Assembly: GCF_001905825.1 (NCBI RefSeq)
Contig: NZ_LIVV01000001.1
Location: forward strand, 1,130,379 to 1,194,378
Origin: Streptomyces sp. CB02009
GTDB taxonomy: Bacteria; Actinomycetota; Actinomycetes; Streptomycetales; Streptomycetaceae
DNA length: 64,000 nt
Reading direction: 5' to 3'
Shown here in pieces: positions 62,639 to 64,000 of this stretch; position 1 is the stretch's first letter; each line of letters opens with the position of its first letter. Below the pieces are notes generated by a model that did not search any database, was not told the origin of the DNA, and saw only the letters and a program-made list of their open reading frames with translations. A program made the position numbers and the translations under genes.

Positions 62639-62668
62639 CTCGATCTATACGCCACCGTATAGATCGAG
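62639..62668. promoter_or_regulatory. TetR operator candidate 2, overlapping the DUF2867 promoter region
   Basis: CTCGATCTATACG (62639-62651) and CGTATAGATCGAG (62656-62668) are perfect 13-bp arms around CCAC. It lies 14 bp upstream of the DUF2867 ATG. Confidence 0.8.
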
Positions 62669-62681
62669 ACGGGGATCCGAG

Positions 62682-63290
62682 ATGAGCGACCTGCGCCTTC
62701 CCGCAACCGACCACACGTCACGCCCCTGGCGGATCCACGAGATCGCCTCGGACTTCCGGCTCGAGGACCTGTGGGCGCTGCCGACGCCGGGCGGCCCGGA
62801 CGACCTGCACCTCCTGGTCCAGCAGATGGCCCACGGCAAGGGCGGTCCGGACGGCGGCCACCCCGTGGGCCGCTTCCTCTTCGCGGTGCGCTGGAAGCTC
62901 GGCGCGCTCCTCGGATGGGACAAGCCCGATGCGGGCGTCGGAGGCCGCGTGGCGACGCTGCGCGACCGGCTGCCGGAGGACCTCCGCGAGGGACCGCAGG
63001 GACCCGACCTCGACGCGGCGCCCTTCACGTCCGTCTTCCAGGCACACGACGAGTGGGCCGCCGAATACGCCAACAAGACCATGCACGGCGTGTTGCACAT
63101 CGGCTGGGTCGCCGACGGACACGGCGGCTATCGCGGCCAGATGGCCGTCCTGGTGAAGCCCAACGGCCGCCTGGGCTCCCTGTACATGCTCGGCATCAAG
63201 CCCTTCCGGTACCTGGGGGTCTACCCGGCTCTGATCCGGTCGATCGGCAGGGAGTGGCAGGAGAACACGGCGCGCGGAACGGCGCGCTGA
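62682..63290 (+). CDS. DUF2867-domain protein
   Basis: 202 aa. Recognisable DUF2867 core: SRPWRIHEIASDFRLEDLWA, VGRFLFAVRWKLGALLGWDK, YANKTMHGVLHIGWV and LGSLYMLGIKPFRYLGVYPA. The family fold is unassigned in function and often accompanies TetR or SDR genes. ATG 62682 with GGGGATCCGAG before it. Controlled by the divergent TetR through the sites at 62611-62668. Confidence 0.88.
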   Translation: MSDLRLPATDHTSRPWRIHEIASDFRLEDLWALPTPGGPDDLHLLVQQMAHGKGGPDGGHPVGRFLFAVRWKLGALLGWDKPDAGVGGRVATLRDRLPEDLREGPQGPDLDAAPFTSVFQAHDEWAAEYANKTMHGVLHIGWVADGHGGYRGQMAVLVKPNGRLGSLYMLGIKPFRYLGVYPALIRSIGREWQENTARGTAR

Positions 63291-63299
63291 CGCCTGCGC

Positions 63300-63992
63300 C
63301 TATGACCGCGGCGTGCCGTGCCACCGCCAGGTGGTGAGACGGGGCCGTCCGGGCAGTTCGCCTCGCCCGGTGGCCCACAAGAGGGTGAGCCAGGGATCGG
63401 TGGACGACGGTGCGTCCGGGAACAGCCGAACGAGTACGCGCGAGCACAGATCGGCGGGCGGGTTCCATGCGAGGCCGAGCCCCTGTGCCAGGTCATGCGT
63501 GTGCACCAGGGTCTCCACGATCCCCATCGCCGCGAAACCCTCGGGATCCGAAGCGCCGAAGACATGGTGGGCGCGGGTCTGCGGCGGCGTCGTGCGCACC
63601 ATGGCGACCAGGAGCGCGCCGCTCGCCTCCAGGACCTGGAGCAGGCCGGCCGGCCCTGCCTCGCGGTTCGCGTGAATGGTGTTCGCCGGGCCGCCAGGAC
63701 GTCGCCGCTCGTACACGAACGGCACTTCGCCGTCCAAGGGTGGTGTCTTCGGGCCCAGTTGCGCGGCGTACGCGAAGAGATCGTCGCTGAGGTGCTCGAC
63801 GGTCTCCCAGCAGTCCCATTCCAGCGAACCGGCCTTGTCGTCCCACGAGGCCGGCGGCGCCTCGCGCAGGACTGCCACGGCGAGCTGTACGGCATGGTCG
63901 AGGTCGTCGGCGGTGACGGAGGGGCGGGAGGGCTGGGAAGTCGGGGGCGGCTGTGAGGTCTGAGAGGGCGAGATCTTGCCTGAGGGGGACAT
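63300..63992 (-). CDS. Maleylpyruvate isomerase-type (MDMPI/DinB) protein
   Basis: 230 aa. After a Ser/Pro-rich N-terminus, the DinB fold shows the MDMPI metal His residues WETVEHLSDDLFAYAAQLGP and VETLVHTHDLAQGLGLAW. In actinobacteria this family uses mycothiol as cofactor for isomerisation or thiol transfer. ATG 63992 is close to the window edge, so a start further upstream cannot be excluded. Convergent with DUF2867. Confidence 0.85.
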   Translation of the reverse strand: MSPSGKISPSQTSQPPPTSQPSRPSVTADDLDHAVQLAVAVLREAPPASWDDKAGSLEWDCWETVEHLSDDLFAYAAQLGPKTPPLDGEVPFVYERRRPGGPANTIHANREAGPAGLLQVLEASGALLVAMVRTTPPQTRAHHVFGASDPEGFAAMGIVETLVHTHDLAQGLGLAWNPPADLCSRVLVRLFPDAPSSTDPWLTLLWATGRGELPGRPRLTTWRWHGTPRS

Positions 63993-64000
63993 GGCGGGAC

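Noticed and set aside
1..64000. tRNA, rRNA or riboswitch genes
   Set aside because: I looked for cloverleaf-like and rRNA-like segments in the larger gaps and saw none; a covariance-model search would be needed to exclude small RNAs.

Overview
The window is chromosomal DNA from a Streptomyces or a very close actinomycete. GC is very high with strong G/C at third codon positions. The gene set is typical of the genus: a cvn conservon, a class III lanthipeptide locus, mycothiol-type DinB proteins, a perfect CebR box before a cellulase, and a TTA (bldA-type) codon in an exporter. No rRNA, tRNA, CRISPR array or intact insertion sequence was seen. Nearly all identifications rest on reading motifs in the translated sequence; no database search was possible.

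Region 1 (1-10.1 kb): the 3' part of a giant LuxR (LAL) regulator, an NmrA-type reductase behind a MerR-type 19-bp-spacer promoter, two small unknown proteins, a NodB polysaccharide deacetylase, a translationally coupled globin-FNR/PPOX pair (probable NO or redox chemistry), an APH-type phosphotransferase and a DinB protein.

Region 2 (10.1-15.2 kb): an aminoglycoside-phosphotransferase-like gene broken by an in-frame amber codon, then a compact class III lanthipeptide locus on the minus strand (glycosyltransferase, LanKC, 37-aa precursor, strong terminator). The precursor has a class III leader, but its only Cys precedes most of the core Ser residues, so the usual labionin pattern cannot form.

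Region 3 (15.2-25 kb): S1-like RNA-binding proteins, a PQQ-propeller lipoprotein and a degraded patch (a DUF4365 gene with an apparent internal deletion, a truncated kinase fragment abutting an IS5-type transposase remnant). A 49-codon zinc-finger-like gene lies within that patch. Then come a SUKH protein, an ATP-grasp enzyme, a hydrolase and a repeat-rich winged-helix protein.

Region 4 (25-36 kb): two LysR regulators, each divergent from its likely target (DoxX; cupin), a VanZ protein whose stop codon lies in a 13-bp tandem repeat, a SpoIIE-type phosphatase, a PRC-barrel protein, a membrane thioredoxin-fold protein, a coupled YihY/hemerythrin pair and a GAF protein. These suggest stress and redox functions.

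Region 5 (36-41.3 kb): a three-gene biosynthetic unit: a KS-ACP protein that keeps both AT-flanking linkers but has no AT, a coupled stand-alone adenylation enzyme and an FAD oxidoreductase.

Region 6 (41.4-50.3 kb): a complete conservon cvnABCD, an orphan sugar-binding lipoprotein with operator palindromes, a bldA-dependent DHA2 exporter behind a good sigma-70 promoter, and a DUF4239 membrane protein.

Region 7 (50.4-64 kb): a PucR regulator, a flotillin-like scaffold followed by a 1609-aa AAA+ ATPase with two stacked hairpins between them, a secreted GH9 cellulase under a CebR box, and a TetR/DUF2867 divergent pair with paired operators. An MDMPI-type DinB protein closes the window.
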